13,880 bases of DNA from Thiomicrospira sp. UBA5634 (GTDB lineage: Bacteria > Pseudomonadota > Gammaproteobacteria > Thiomicrospirales > Thiomicrospiraceae). The notes below the pieces were generated by a model. It had not been told where the DNA came from. It was given only the letters and a program-made list of their open reading frames with translations, and ran no database searches. Made by a program: the position numbers and the translations under genes. Location: assembly GCA_002421475.1 (NCBI GenBank), contig DIJW01000223.1, forward strand, positions 1 to 13,880, written 5' to 3'. Position 1 is the first letter of the stretch. Each line of letters begins with the position of its first letter. Below are positions 5,918 through 12,394 of the stretch, in pieces.

Positions 5918-6694
5918 ATGAGAAAAATTCCTTGGGGTCCAATAAGATCTTTACTAGCAAGCTTCAGTTTTAGCGATATTAAAGAAATTATTGGTTTTGC
6001 AGATATTGATATGTCACGGCTTTCACATTTAGAGCAGCGTCTTAGTACTGGGGCTTCAAAATCACAGCTACTCAGTGCTATTGATGAACAAATCGGAGCA
6101 ATGGATGATAATGCATTGGGGGCGGTGGCTTCAATAGTGTGCGAAGAAATGCATAGGAAAAATCCAGATATTATTTCTGATCTTGAACGGGTTTTATCTC
6201 GAGTGGGCTGGCGGTTCTCTGGTTCTGATCTTTTGCCAATCGAAATATTTGATATATCTGAATTGGCAGAAATACCGACTAATGCTCATGAGGATATTCA
6301 AAAAGCAGCAACTAGATTACGAGATGGTGATTTAAGCGGTTCTTTATCATCTTCTTGCGCCGCTTTAGATGCAGTAACTAATTCAATATATCAAGAGTTT
6401 GGTCTTGGTGATCCGGGTAGTGCATCATTTCAAGAGAGGATTAGGAGATCCTTAAATGCTATTGGTGCAGAACAAAACTTGAAACAATCTCTTCATGAAA
6501 TAGGTTGGAATACATCCGACATTGCGGCATTGTCAGGTAGTTTTAATGGTTCGTTGAACCAGGCTGCTTTTGTAATGCAGAAGCTAAGGTCAGATATGGG
6601 CGATGTTCATGGAACAAAACCAGTTATCTCGGCACTTATTTATGATGCTATTAAGTGGTCATTGTTATTGCTTAGAATATTGGCAACCCGATAA
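5918..6694 (+). CDS. Abortive-infection-like protein with Abi_C-type C-terminal domain (258 aa)
   Basis: Likely a phage-defence protein. The C-terminal half (about 122-256) fits the Abi_C pattern: a helical stretch HEDIQKAATRLRDGDLSGSLSSSCAALDAVTNSIYQ (about 124-159), a linker, then LRSDMGDVHG (223-232), the conserved R...G-x-x-HG signature, and a final helix with A..YDAIKW. The HG motif and the all-helical layout resemble HEPN-like folds, so RNase activity is possible. The N-terminal part (about 18-100) is helical and could be an AbiJ-type N-terminal domain, which I cannot confirm. RBS AAGGA lies eight bases before the ATG. No partner toxin or antitoxin is seen apart from the membrane gene upstream. 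Confidence 0.72.
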   Translation: MRKIPWGPIRSLLASFSFSDIKEIIGFADIDMSRLSHLEQRLSTGASKSQLLSAIDEQIGAMDDNALGAVASIVCEEMHRKNPDIISDLERVLSRVGWRFSGSDLLPIEIFDISELAEIPTNAHEDIQKAATRLRDGDLSGSLSSSCAALDAVTNSIYQEFGLGDPGSASFQERIRRSLNAIGAEQNLKQSLHEIGWNTSDIAALSGSFNGSLNQAAFVMQKLRSDMGDVHGTKPVISALIYDAIKWSLLLLRILATR

Positions 6695-6743
6695 AGCTAA
6701 TAATTCTTATCGGTCATAGTGCGTTGTTATCCAGTGTGTTTTA

Positions 6744-6767
6744 GCTTAACTTTAGTCTAAGTTAAGC
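6744..6767 (+). terminator. Perfect hairpin after the Abi_C-like gene
   Basis: GCTTAACTT (6744-6752) and AAGTTAAGC (6759-6767) form nine perfect pairs with a six-base loop, 50 bases after the stop. The stem is AT-rich and lacks a T-run, so termination would be weak or bidirectional. Confidence 0.4.
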
Positions 6768-6828
6768 GGAGTATTACTATATTCTATTGTTATCTGTAGT
6801 AGAAGGTGCGTGGAATATCTTATTGTTC

Positions 6829-7035
6829 TCACTTCAACCGGAATATCCATTAGGCCTGGTTTTTTTACTTTGGCATCGACTAGATTTTTCAGCGCGATCA
6901 GTAAACTCAAGCAGATAAACGCGCCCAGCGGTAAAATCTCCGGCAATACTGAGTTGTAGGCATCGGATAGATGGATTGTCCAGCTTTGTGCGCCATCGCC
7001 GAATATCAACTAAGCCTAGATGTTCAGTTTCGTCC
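6829..7035 (-). pseudogene. Truncated, diverged copy of the rnfE 3' end
   Basis: This stretch aligns without gaps to the native rnfE 3' end at a constant offset of 1005 bases (6831-7020 with 7836-8025). My hand count gives about 157 of 190 identical bases, dropping off beyond 7020. The reading frame is intact over the homologous part ([17 protein letters not shown]... KVKKP-L-DIPVEV), with only about nine amino-acid changes in 58 residues, so most differences are silent. The frame then runs past the native stop position into unrelated sequence. Only the last quarter of RnfE is present and no start signal precedes it, so it is not a working gene. Confidence 0.9.
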
Positions 7036-7067
7036 AAATTTTAAGCATTGGTTGGTGATTATGAGGA

Positions 7068-7102
7068 TTGAGGCGAGTGTTAGTTTGGTGTACCATGTAC
7101 CC
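7068..7102 (+). promoter_or_regulatory. Promoter and possible operator of higBA
   Basis: TTGAGG (7068-7073), a 17-base spacer and TACCAT (7091-7096) make a fair sigma70 promoter. An imperfect inverted repeat GGTGTAC-CAT-GTACCC (7087-7102) overlaps the -10, where a HigA-type repressor would act. Confidence 0.45.
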
Positions 7103-7119
7103 TTGTCAAGGAGGTTGTG

Positions 7120-7467
7120 TTGAGTCATGCAATTGAGTTTATAGAAACCCCCATCTTCACCAAGCAAGTGAAGGCGTTAGCCACTGATGATGAATTAAAA
7201 AATTTACAGGTTGAGTTAATTGCACAGCCGGAAAAGGGTGATTTGATTCAAGGTACGGGCGGACTTAGAAAGGTTAGGATGGCGACAGGCAAACAGGGAA
7301 AAAGTGGAAGTTTGCGTGTGATTTATTATTTAGCGACCAAGGAACGCATCTATCTTGTTTATGCTTATCCAAAGTCTGAAAAAGATAACTTAACGCAAAC
7401 CGAAAAAGCAGAGCTAAAAAAATTGACTCAAATTTTGAAGGGAGAAGTTCAAAATGACGTTTTTTAA
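7120..7467 (+). CDS. higB: RelE/HigB-type toxin (about 115 aa)
   Basis: A type II mRNA interferase toxin of the RelE/ParE superfamily, HigB-2-like. Recognisable are the N-terminal IEFIETPIFTKQVKAL, the central GTGGLRKVRMATGKQGKSGSLRVIYYL (about 46-72) with the basic residues expected at the RNA site, and the C-terminal IYLVYAYPKSEKDNLTQTEKAELKKL. Start choice: there is no in-frame ATG at the beginning. TTG 7120 lies five bases after AAGGAGG (7108-7114) and is better placed than GTG 7117, only two bases from it. Toxin precedes antitoxin, the usual higBA order; the genes overlap by 14 bases. Confidence 0.93.
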   Translation: MSHAIEFIETPIFTKQVKALATDDELKNLQVELIAQPEKGDLIQGTGGLRKVRMATGKQGKSGSLRVIYYLATKERIYLVYAYPKSEKDNLTQTEKAELKKLTQILKGEVQNDVF

Positions 7468-7738
7468 TGAATTAAAAGCTTCGTTAGAACAAGCAGTAAA
7501 CATCAGTCAAGGCGCACTAGATGGCGTCAATGTCACCCGTTTTGAAGTGTCGGATGTTAAGGCGATTCGTGCGCAGTTAAATGTGACTCAAGCCGAGTTT
7601 GCTAACGCATTAGGCACGAGTGTGGATACGGTTAAAAGCTGGGAGGCAAAGCGCCGAAATCCAACTGGTTTAGCGGCCAAGGTGCTCGCGGCCATTAAGG
7701 ATAATCCCCAGCTATATGCTGAACTCGCTTCTCATTAG
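7454..7738 (+). CDS. higA: HigA-type antitoxin with XRE helix-turn-helix (94 aa)
   Basis: Antitoxin and repressor of the preceding toxin. A Cro/CI-type HTH covers about residues 33-80: VKAIRAQLNVTQAEFANALGTS is helices 1-2 and VDTVKSWEAKRRNPTGLAAKVL the recognition helix and beyond. The N-terminal 30 residues would contact the toxin. The ATG lies within the higB end (overlap 14 bases), with GGGAGAAG nearby as RBS. The pair lies between the rnfE relic (6829-7035) and native rnfE and is transcribed against the rnf operon. Confidence 0.93.
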   Translation: MTFFNELKASLEQAVNISQGALDGVNVTRFEVSDVKAIRAQLNVTQAEFANALGTSVDTVKSWEAKRRNPTGLAAKVLAAIKDNPQLYAELASH

Positions 7739-7767
7739 CGTTTACCAGTCCTTAATTTACAGTTACA

Positions 7768-7816
7768 CAATAAAGATTTTCGCTGTTCGCTCCTTGGTTT
7801 TCAGCGGGAGCGAGGA
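7768..7816. terminator. Hairpin between convergent higA and rnfE
   Basis: TCGCTCC (7787-7793) can pair with GGGAGCGA (7806-7813), with a further GCTCC/GGAGC option. It lies in the 81-base gap between the ends of higA and rnfE, where a bidirectional terminator would be expected. T-runs are weak, so this is a tentative call. Confidence 0.35.
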
Positions 7817-7819
7817 GCA

Positions 7820-8542
7820 TTAACTAGCCGTTTTAACTTCTACCGGAATATCCACCAGGCTTGGTTTTTTGACCTTGGCATCGACCACGTTTTTCAGCGC
7901 AATCAGCAAGCCCAAACCGATAAACGCGCCGGGCGGCAGAATCGCCAGCAATACCGGGTTGTAGGCGTCGGATAGATGAATGGTCCAGCTTTGTGCACCG
8001 TCGCCGAATAACAACCAGGCCTGGTCGAACAGGGTGCCGTTACCAATCAGTTCTCGCAAACCACCTAATACCACCAATACCGCGGTAAAACCTATGCCGA
8101 TAAACACTGCATCAACAATAGACTTGTCCAGCGGGTTTTTGGAGGCGAAGGATTCGGCGCGCGCGAGAATCGCGCAGTTGGTGACGATCAAGGGAATAAA
8201 GATGCCCAAGATGCCGTGCAGGGTATAAAAGTAGGCTTGCATCAGCATGTCAATAATCGTTACCGCGCAGGCGATAATGGCGATAAAGACCGGGATACGA
8301 ATCTCTGACGGTACAAAGTCGCGGATTAGGGATACCAGAATATTGGAGGTGAGTAATACCGCCATGGTGGCTAAACCGAGGCCTAAGCCGTTAACGCTGT
8401 TATTGGTGACCGCGAGCAACGGACATAGGCCGAGCAGGGCGACCAGCGCTTGGTTATTGTTCCACAGGCCTTTTTGCGCAATCTCTTGATAGGCTTGCCA
8501 TTTGCCGGTGAGGGTTTGTTTGGCGGTTGTGATATTAGTCAT
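7820..8542 (-). CDS. rnfE: Rnf electron-transport complex subunit E
   Basis: Polytopic membrane subunit of the Rnf/Rsx complex, pairing with RnfA. I place the start at ATG 8542 (240 aa, the usual length), preceded by AAGGAG; an upstream in-frame start would add a non-conserved extension that only overlaps rnfG. The start lies inside the rnfG end (ATG..TGACTAA, eight-base overlap), implying coupling. Six helices are visible. The conserved cysteines are Cys40 in [10 protein letters not shown] and Cys123 in [12 protein letters not shown], the counterparts of the RnfA cysteines that hold an Fe-S centre in the membrane in known Rnf structures. The last quarter is duplicated in diverged form at 6829-7035. 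nth no longer follows directly. Confidence 0.96.
   Translation of the reverse strand: MTNITTAKQTLTGKWQAYQEIAQKGLWNNNQALVALLGLCPLLAVTNNSVNGLGLGLATMAVLLTSNILVSLIRDFVPSEIRIPVFIAIIACAVTIIDMLMQAYFYTLHGILGIFIPLIVTNCAILARAESFASKNPLDKSIVDAVFIGIGFTAVLVVLGGLRELIGNGTLFDQAWLLFGDGAQSWTIHLSDAYNPVLLAILPPGAFIGLGLLIALKNVVDAKVKKPSLVDIPVEVKTAS
8014..8025. repeat. ACCAGGCCTGGT palindrome, exact copy 4 (inside rnfE)
   Basis: Exact 12-mer, read as part of DQAWLL in RnfE. The matching position in the rnfE relic (7009-7020) has ACTAAGCCTAGA, so the palindrome is present in only one of the two copies. Confidence 0.9.
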
Positions 8543-9167
8543 ACAAGGCAACTCCTTGTTGGTTGACGTAGTCGAGGGTTTTGCGCACCGCGCCGACCAC
8601 GGCACGCGGGGTAATGGTTGCGCCGGTAAACTGGTCAAATTCGCCACGGTCGCGTTTCACCGCCCAGCGGTTGGCGTTTTGTTCGGTCAGCGATTTGCCG
8701 TTAAAACTTAAAATCCAATCGGTTTTTCGCAGTTCAATTTTATCCCCCAGGCCTGGTGTTTCGCGGTGTTTAAGTACACGCACACCGGATACGCGCCCAT
8801 CGGGCAATACTCCGACCAGAATATGTATATTACCGCTATAACCATTGGGGGCAATGGTTTGTAGCACCAGGCCTGCCGGTTGATTGTTTAGGCGTGCGCG
8901 ATAAATCGCCATGGGTTCCGGGCTGCCGAGAAAGTCTGGTTCGGTTACGAAACGCACATCGGCGAGTAAATCGTTGTTATAGGTTTCTGCCGGCATGACT
9001 TGGTTGATAAGCTGCAATAACGCTTGGCGTTCGGCTTCGATAATTTTGGGTTGGGTAAACCAGTTGATCGCCATTAATAAGGCGACACTCAGCACCACGA
9101 ACAGGCTAAGTAAGCCAGCGGCGCGCAACATGGTTTGGTGTAATGTTAAGGTGTTTTTTTGGTTCAT
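8535..9167 (-). CDS. rnfG: Rnf electron-transport complex subunit G (flavin-binding)
   Basis: Membrane-anchored periplasmic subunit of Rnf that carries covalently bound FMN. One N-terminal helix (about 16-36: [21 protein letters not shown]) anchors a soluble FMN-binding domain. The flavinylation motif [10 protein letters not shown] is present, with Thr184 as the expected attachment residue; it depends on the maturase ApbE, whose gene is not in this window. [10 protein letters not shown] (136-145) is another family signature, and its codons contain a near-exact palindrome (8747-8757). Length 210 is normal. The RBS is weak (AGAGAAAT). It is separated from rnfD by 172 bases that hold repeat elements. 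Confidence 0.96.
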   Translation of the reverse strand: MNQKNTLTLHQTMLRAAGLLSLFVVLSVALLMAINWFTQPKIIEAERQALLQLINQVMPAETYNNDLLADVRFVTEPDFLGSPEPMAIYRARLNNQPAGLVLQTIAPNGYSGNIHILVGVLPDGRVSGVRVLKHRETPGLGDKIELRKTDWILSFNGKSLTEQNANRWAVKRDRGEFDQFTGATITPRAVVGAVRKTLDYVNQQGVALYD

Positions 9168-9202
9168 ATTTCTCTAGTTAAATTATGAAATCACATGCTC
9201 AA

Positions 9203-9326
9203 ACCCTCTCCCTTAGGGAGAGGGAAGGGAGAGGGAAGGGAGAGGGTGCGATAGTGCGAGACAATACAATTTCACCCGCCCCCTAGCCCCCTCCTTTATG
9301 CCCTTTGGGTGCGTCAAGGGAGGGGG
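9203..9326. repeat. Repeat-element cluster in the rnfD-rnfG spacer
   Basis: Two structures lie side by side. ACCCTCTCCC (9203-9212) faces three tandem copies of GGGAGAGGGAA (9216-9226, 9227-9237, 9238-9247, the last ending GGGT), giving alternative hairpins. Then CCCCCTCCTT (9287-9296) faces CAAGGGAGGGGG (9315-9326); the loop contains the 18-base sequence 9293-9310 that recurs inverted at 849-866. The cluster nearly fills the spacer inside the rnf operon. Confidence 0.8.
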
Positions 9327-9339
9327 AATATTACTTTGT

Positions 9340-10362
9340 CTAATGCCCGACTACGCGCGGTTGGGTGTAGCGATCAATTAACGGTACGGCGATATTCATT
9401 AAAATAACCGCAAACGCGATGCCGTCGGGGAATGCGCCCCAGTTACGAATCACATACACCAAAATGCCAATGCCGGCGGCATAAATTAAGCGCCCCATAG
9501 GGGTGGTGCTGGAGCTGACCGGATCGGTAATAATAAAAAACGCCGCCAACATGGTGCCGCCAAATAATAAATGGAAACTCACCGGTGCATATAAATCAGG
9601 GTTAATGCTATGGAAAATCCACGCCATTAACGCCAAGCTGGCGAGAAATCCAACCGGAAATTGCCAGCGAATCGTGCGTGTATACATCAGCCAAGCGCCG
9701 CCGATTAAAAACGCGACGTTAATCCAGCCCCAAGCGGTTATATGAAATAAGCCGCTGTCCAAATAGGGCGCTTGCAGCATTTGGTTGGCGCTAACGCCTT
9801 CTTGAATGCCGGTTTTAACCGCACTAAGCGGGGTCGCGCCGGTAAAGCTGTCGATGGGGGCGTGCGGTAACGCGCCAAATATAATGTGATTAAACGAATC
9901 CCAGAAACTTAGACCATAACCGGCGATTTCTTTCGGTAAAGTCCATTGGGTCATTTCCGCCGGAAACGAAATCAATAAAAACGCATAACCGAGCATCGCC
10001 GGATTAAACGGGTTGTAACCCAAACCGCCGTACAGGTGTTTACCAAAAACCAACGCAAACGCCGAACCGCTGACAATTACCCACCAAGGCGATTCCGGCG
10101 GGATACAAAACACTAGGCCTGTGACGGTAATCAGTGCGCTAAAGTCGGTGATATTCGGCAACGCCGGACGGTCGCGCAGTTTAAGCATCACATATTCGAC
10201 CAGTAGGGCGGTGGCGACCGCTAAAAACCATTGAATCACAATGCCATAACCAAACAGCATGATGTGCGCAAGCAATGCCGGAAACGCCGCAAGCTGCACC
10301 TGTAGCATGACTTTTTGCACCGAGCTGTTATTGTGCGCAAACGGTGAACTGGAGAATTTCAT
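9340..10362 (-). CDS. rnfD: Rnf electron-transport complex subunit D (flavin-binding, membrane)
   Basis: Polytopic subunit with covalent FMN, related to NqrB, thought to be part of the ion path. The flavinylation motif IDSFTGATPLS (170-180) is present with Thr177 as likely attachment site. Other family marks are VFGKHLYGGLGYNPFNPAMLGYAFLLISFP (105-134) and the late FFIITDPVSSSTTPMGRLIYAAGIG. About nine or ten helices; 340 residues is slightly short but normal. RBS GGAA precedes the ATG. An 82-base gap with a REP-like element separates it from rnfC. Confidence 0.97.
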   Translation of the reverse strand: MKFSSSPFAHNNSSVQKVMLQVQLAAFPALLAHIMLFGYGIVIQWFLAVATALLVEYVMLKLRDRPALPNITDFSALITVTGLVFCIPPESPWWVIVSGSAFALVFGKHLYGGLGYNPFNPAMLGYAFLLISFPAEMTQWTLPKEIAGYGLSFWDSFNHIIFGALPHAPIDSFTGATPLSAVKTGIQEGVSANQMLQAPYLDSGLFHITAWGWINVAFLIGGAWLMYTRTIRWQFPVGFLASLALMAWIFHSINPDLYAPVSFHLLFGGTMLAAFFIITDPVSSSTTPMGRLIYAAGIGILVYVIRNWGAFPDGIAFAVILMNIAVPLIDRYTQPRVVGH

Positions 10363-10405
10363 TTAAATAAAGTTCCATTATCTAGGTCTGGCTTGAATGC
10401 AGTTT

Positions 10406-10427
10406 GTCGGACTAAAGTCCGACCTAC
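10406..10427. repeat. REP-like hairpin between rnfC and rnfD
   Basis: GTCGGACT (10406-10413) pairs with AGTCCGAC (10416-10423), followed by CTAC. Matches the inner hairpin of the btuB-leader element (510-530) with one difference in the loop (TAAA versus TCAA). It interrupts the rnf operon at the C-D junction. Confidence 0.75.
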
Positions 10428-10444
10428 ATTTAGCATGCTTAATC

Positions 10445-12394
10445 TCATGGGCTTGAGTCCTGTTGTTTTTTCGCTGCCGCCCGAGCTTTGGCGGCTTCCA
10501 TCGCGGCTTTGCGTTTGTCTTCGACAGTTAATTCGGTTGTTGTTTGTTCAGCATCAGGCCTGGTGGTTGGCTCAGATGTTGTTTCGGTCGCTTTTTTTGC
10601 CGCCGCGCGAGCTTTGGCGGCTTCCATCGCGGCTTTACGTTTGTCTTCGACGGTTAATTCGGTTGTTGTTTGTTCAGCACCAGGCCTGGTGGTTGGTTCA
10701 GTTGTTGTTTCTGCTGCTTTTTTTGCCGCGATACGTGCCTTAGCCGCTTCCATTGCCGCTTGGCGTTTATCAACCACCGGTTGTTCTGCTTGGGTTTTAA
10801 TCGCTTGCTGGCGCGCTTTGGCAGCCTGAATGGCTTTATCGCGCGCGCTCATTGGGGCGTTATCTTCATTGTTCGGTTTTACAGTGTTTTCTGCATCTTC
10901 AGCTTGCTGTTTTACCGCTGCTTTTTTCGCTGCCATTTTGGCTTCGCGTTCTTGTTTTTCGCGCTCTAAACGTGCAATGCGTGCATCATGGCGTTGTTTA
11001 GCTTGTTCGGTCAAAGCGGCTTGCGCTTTAAGTTCGCGTACTTCGGCTTTGGCGTGGCGATAATACTGCACCAACGGAATACGGCTGGGGCATACAAATG
11101 AGCAACAGCCGCATTCGATGCAGTCAAATAGATTGAGTTGTTCCGCTTTTTCAAACTCATGCGCTTTGGCGTGCCAATAAAGTTGTTGCGGTAACAGGTT
11201 AATCGGGCAGGCTTCAGCACATTCACCGCAGCGAATACAGGCCATCGGGTCCTGCATTTCTTGCGGTGGATTGGCGAGCACGCAGTTGGTGGTTTTAATC
11301 ACCGGCACATCATTTTGCGCCACGGCAAAGCCCATCATCGGCCCGCCCATCAGTAATGGGTAATCAAGTTTCGGTTGCGGTTGTGCCAGTTCGACCAGTT
11401 CATTAAACGGGGTGCCGAGTAGGGCGTCAATATTAAACGGCTGAGTTAATCCCATGCCGGAGACGGTGACGAACCGCGACACCAGCGGCTGACCGAGATC
11501 AATCGCTTGGGTGATGGCACGCAGCGTGGCGACGTTCATCATCACCACACCGACATCCACCGAGTGTTTTTGGGTGGGGATTTCGATATTCACCAGTTCT
11601 TGCGTCAGTTGTTTTTGTCCGCCCATTGGATACACAGTTGCGACTTCGACCACTTCAATATTCGAGCCTTGACAGGCCTGGCGCATGGCTTTGATCGCTT
11701 CGGGTTTATTGGTTTCGATACCGCAAACGACATGCGGAATGGCGAATAAATCCGCAATAAATAATGCCGCACGGATAATGTCGTCGGCGTGAGTTTGCAT
11801 TAGCACATCATCACAGGTAATAAACGGTTCGCACTCTGCACCGTTGATAATCAGATGTTGCACCAGGCCTGGTTGGTTAGGCAGTTTGGCAAAGGTAGGG
11901 AAACCTGCGCCGCCCATGCCGACAATACCGGCGTTAAGCAGCAGTTGTTTAAACTCAGCAATCGTTTGCGGTGGTTGTTGTAGATTAAGCGGATTTGTTA
12001 GTGCGTCATCTTTGCCGTCCGGCGCAATCACAATACAGGGTTCGGCTAAACCGGAGGCGTGCGGTAACACGCGTTGGTCGAGTGCGATAATGGTGCCGGA
12101 CGTGGGGGCGTGCACCGGCACACTTAAACCCTTGTCGGCTTGGGCAATGAGTTGATATTTTTTGACTCGATCACCGATTTGAACACAAGGAACGGCGGGT
12201 ATACCCATGTGTTGTTGCAACGGCAAAATAAGTTGTTTGGGCATAAAACCTGAGCGTAACGGTTGGCGTAACGACAGGCTTTTGTTGTATTGCGGGAATA
12301 CGCCGCCGTGAAAATGGTACAGCCAACGTTTCGCCATTGGATAAAGCGGTGCGATGAGTTTTATGAGTCGATTCCGCAAGCTGTTTGTACTCAT
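10445..12394 (-). CDS. rnfC: Rnf electron-transport complex subunit C (NADH-binding, 2x[4Fe-4S])
   Basis: Peripheral subunit that exchanges electrons with NAD(H) via FMN. I place the start at ATG 12394 (649 aa), which overlaps the rnfB stop by four bases (ATGA) and has GGAGA upstream; the longer frame to 12430 would add 12 non-conserved residues inside rnfB. Domains: RnfC N-terminal barrel (about 28-125, starting FHGGVFP), NADH/FMN domain with GMGGAGFPT (159-167), SLBB-like region, then two [4Fe-4S] motifs (Cys386/389/392/396 and Cys425/428/431/435). From about 450 the protein becomes a charged Ala/Lys/Glu-rich helix, ending in 42-residue tandem repeats, as in long RsxC proteins of enterobacteria. 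Confidence 0.97.
   Translation of the reverse strand: MSTNSLRNRLIKLIAPLYPMAKRWLYHFHGGVFPQYNKSLSLRQPLRSGFMPKQLILPLQQHMGIPAVPCVQIGDRVKKYQLIAQADKGLSVPVHAPTSGTIIALDQRVLPHASGLAEPCIVIAPDGKDDALTNPLNLQQPPQTIAEFKQLLLNAGIVGMGGAGFPTFAKLPNQPGLVQHLIINGAECEPFITCDDVLMQTHADDIIRAALFIADLFAIPHVVCGIETNKPEAIKAMRQACQGSNIEVVEVATVYPMGGQKQLTQELVNIEIPTQKHSVDVGVVMMNVATLRAITQAIDLGQPLVSRFVTVSGMGLTQPFNIDALLGTPFNELVELAQPQPKLDYPLLMGGPMMGFAVAQNDVPVIKTTNCVLANPPQEMQDPMACIRCGECAEACPINLLPQQLYWHAKAHEFEKAEQLNLFDCIECGCCSFVCPSRIPLVQYYRHAKAEVRELKAQAALTEQAKQRHDARIARLEREKQEREAKMAAKKAAVKQQAEDAENTVKPNNEDNAPMSARDKAIQAAKARQQAIKTQAEQPVVDKRQAAMEAAKARIAAKKAAETTTEPTTRPGAEQTTTELTVEDKRKAAMEAAKARAAAKKATETTSEPTTRPDAEQTTTELTVEDKRKAAMEAAKARAAAKKQQDSSP
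10476..10780. repeat. 126-base tandem repeat encoding the RnfC C-terminal tail
   Basis: Two near-identical units, offset by exactly 126 bases (42 codons; for example 10483 and 10609), plus the beginning of a third, more diverged unit near 10734. Each unit encodes KRKAAMEAAKARAAAKK followed by a Thr/Glu-rich linker (TEPTTRP-AEQTTTELTVED). Both linkers contain the palindrome (10553-10564, one mismatch; 10679-10690, exact). High similarity suggests recent expansion or gene conversion. Confidence 0.88.
10679..10690. repeat. ACCAGGCCTGGT palindrome, exact copy 5 (inside rnfC tail repeat)
   Basis: Exact 12-mer in the second repeat unit; the first unit has ATCAGGCCTGGT at 10553-10564. Confidence 0.9.
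11862..11873. repeat. ACCAGGCCTGGT palindrome, exact copy 6 (inside rnfC)
   Basis: Exact 12-mer read as NQPGLV, residues 173-178 of RnfC, within the conserved NADH/FMN domain but outside the GMGGAGFPT motif. Confidence 0.9.

Noticed and set aside
6752-7037. A second small rnfE-like gene or regulatory protein
   Set aside because: It covers only the last quarter of RnfE, has no RBS or plausible start, and reads past the native stop into unrelated sequence. It is a relic.
3957-7819. The island as a prophage, IS or integrative conjugative element
   Set aside because: No integrase, transposase, relaxase, tRNA target or terminal inverted repeats could be found; only cargo and host-gene fragments are seen.
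9203-9247. Tandem GGGAGAGGGAA units as a CRISPR or minisatellite array
   Set aside because: Only three 11-base units without spacers; it is part of a hairpin-forming dispersed repeat.
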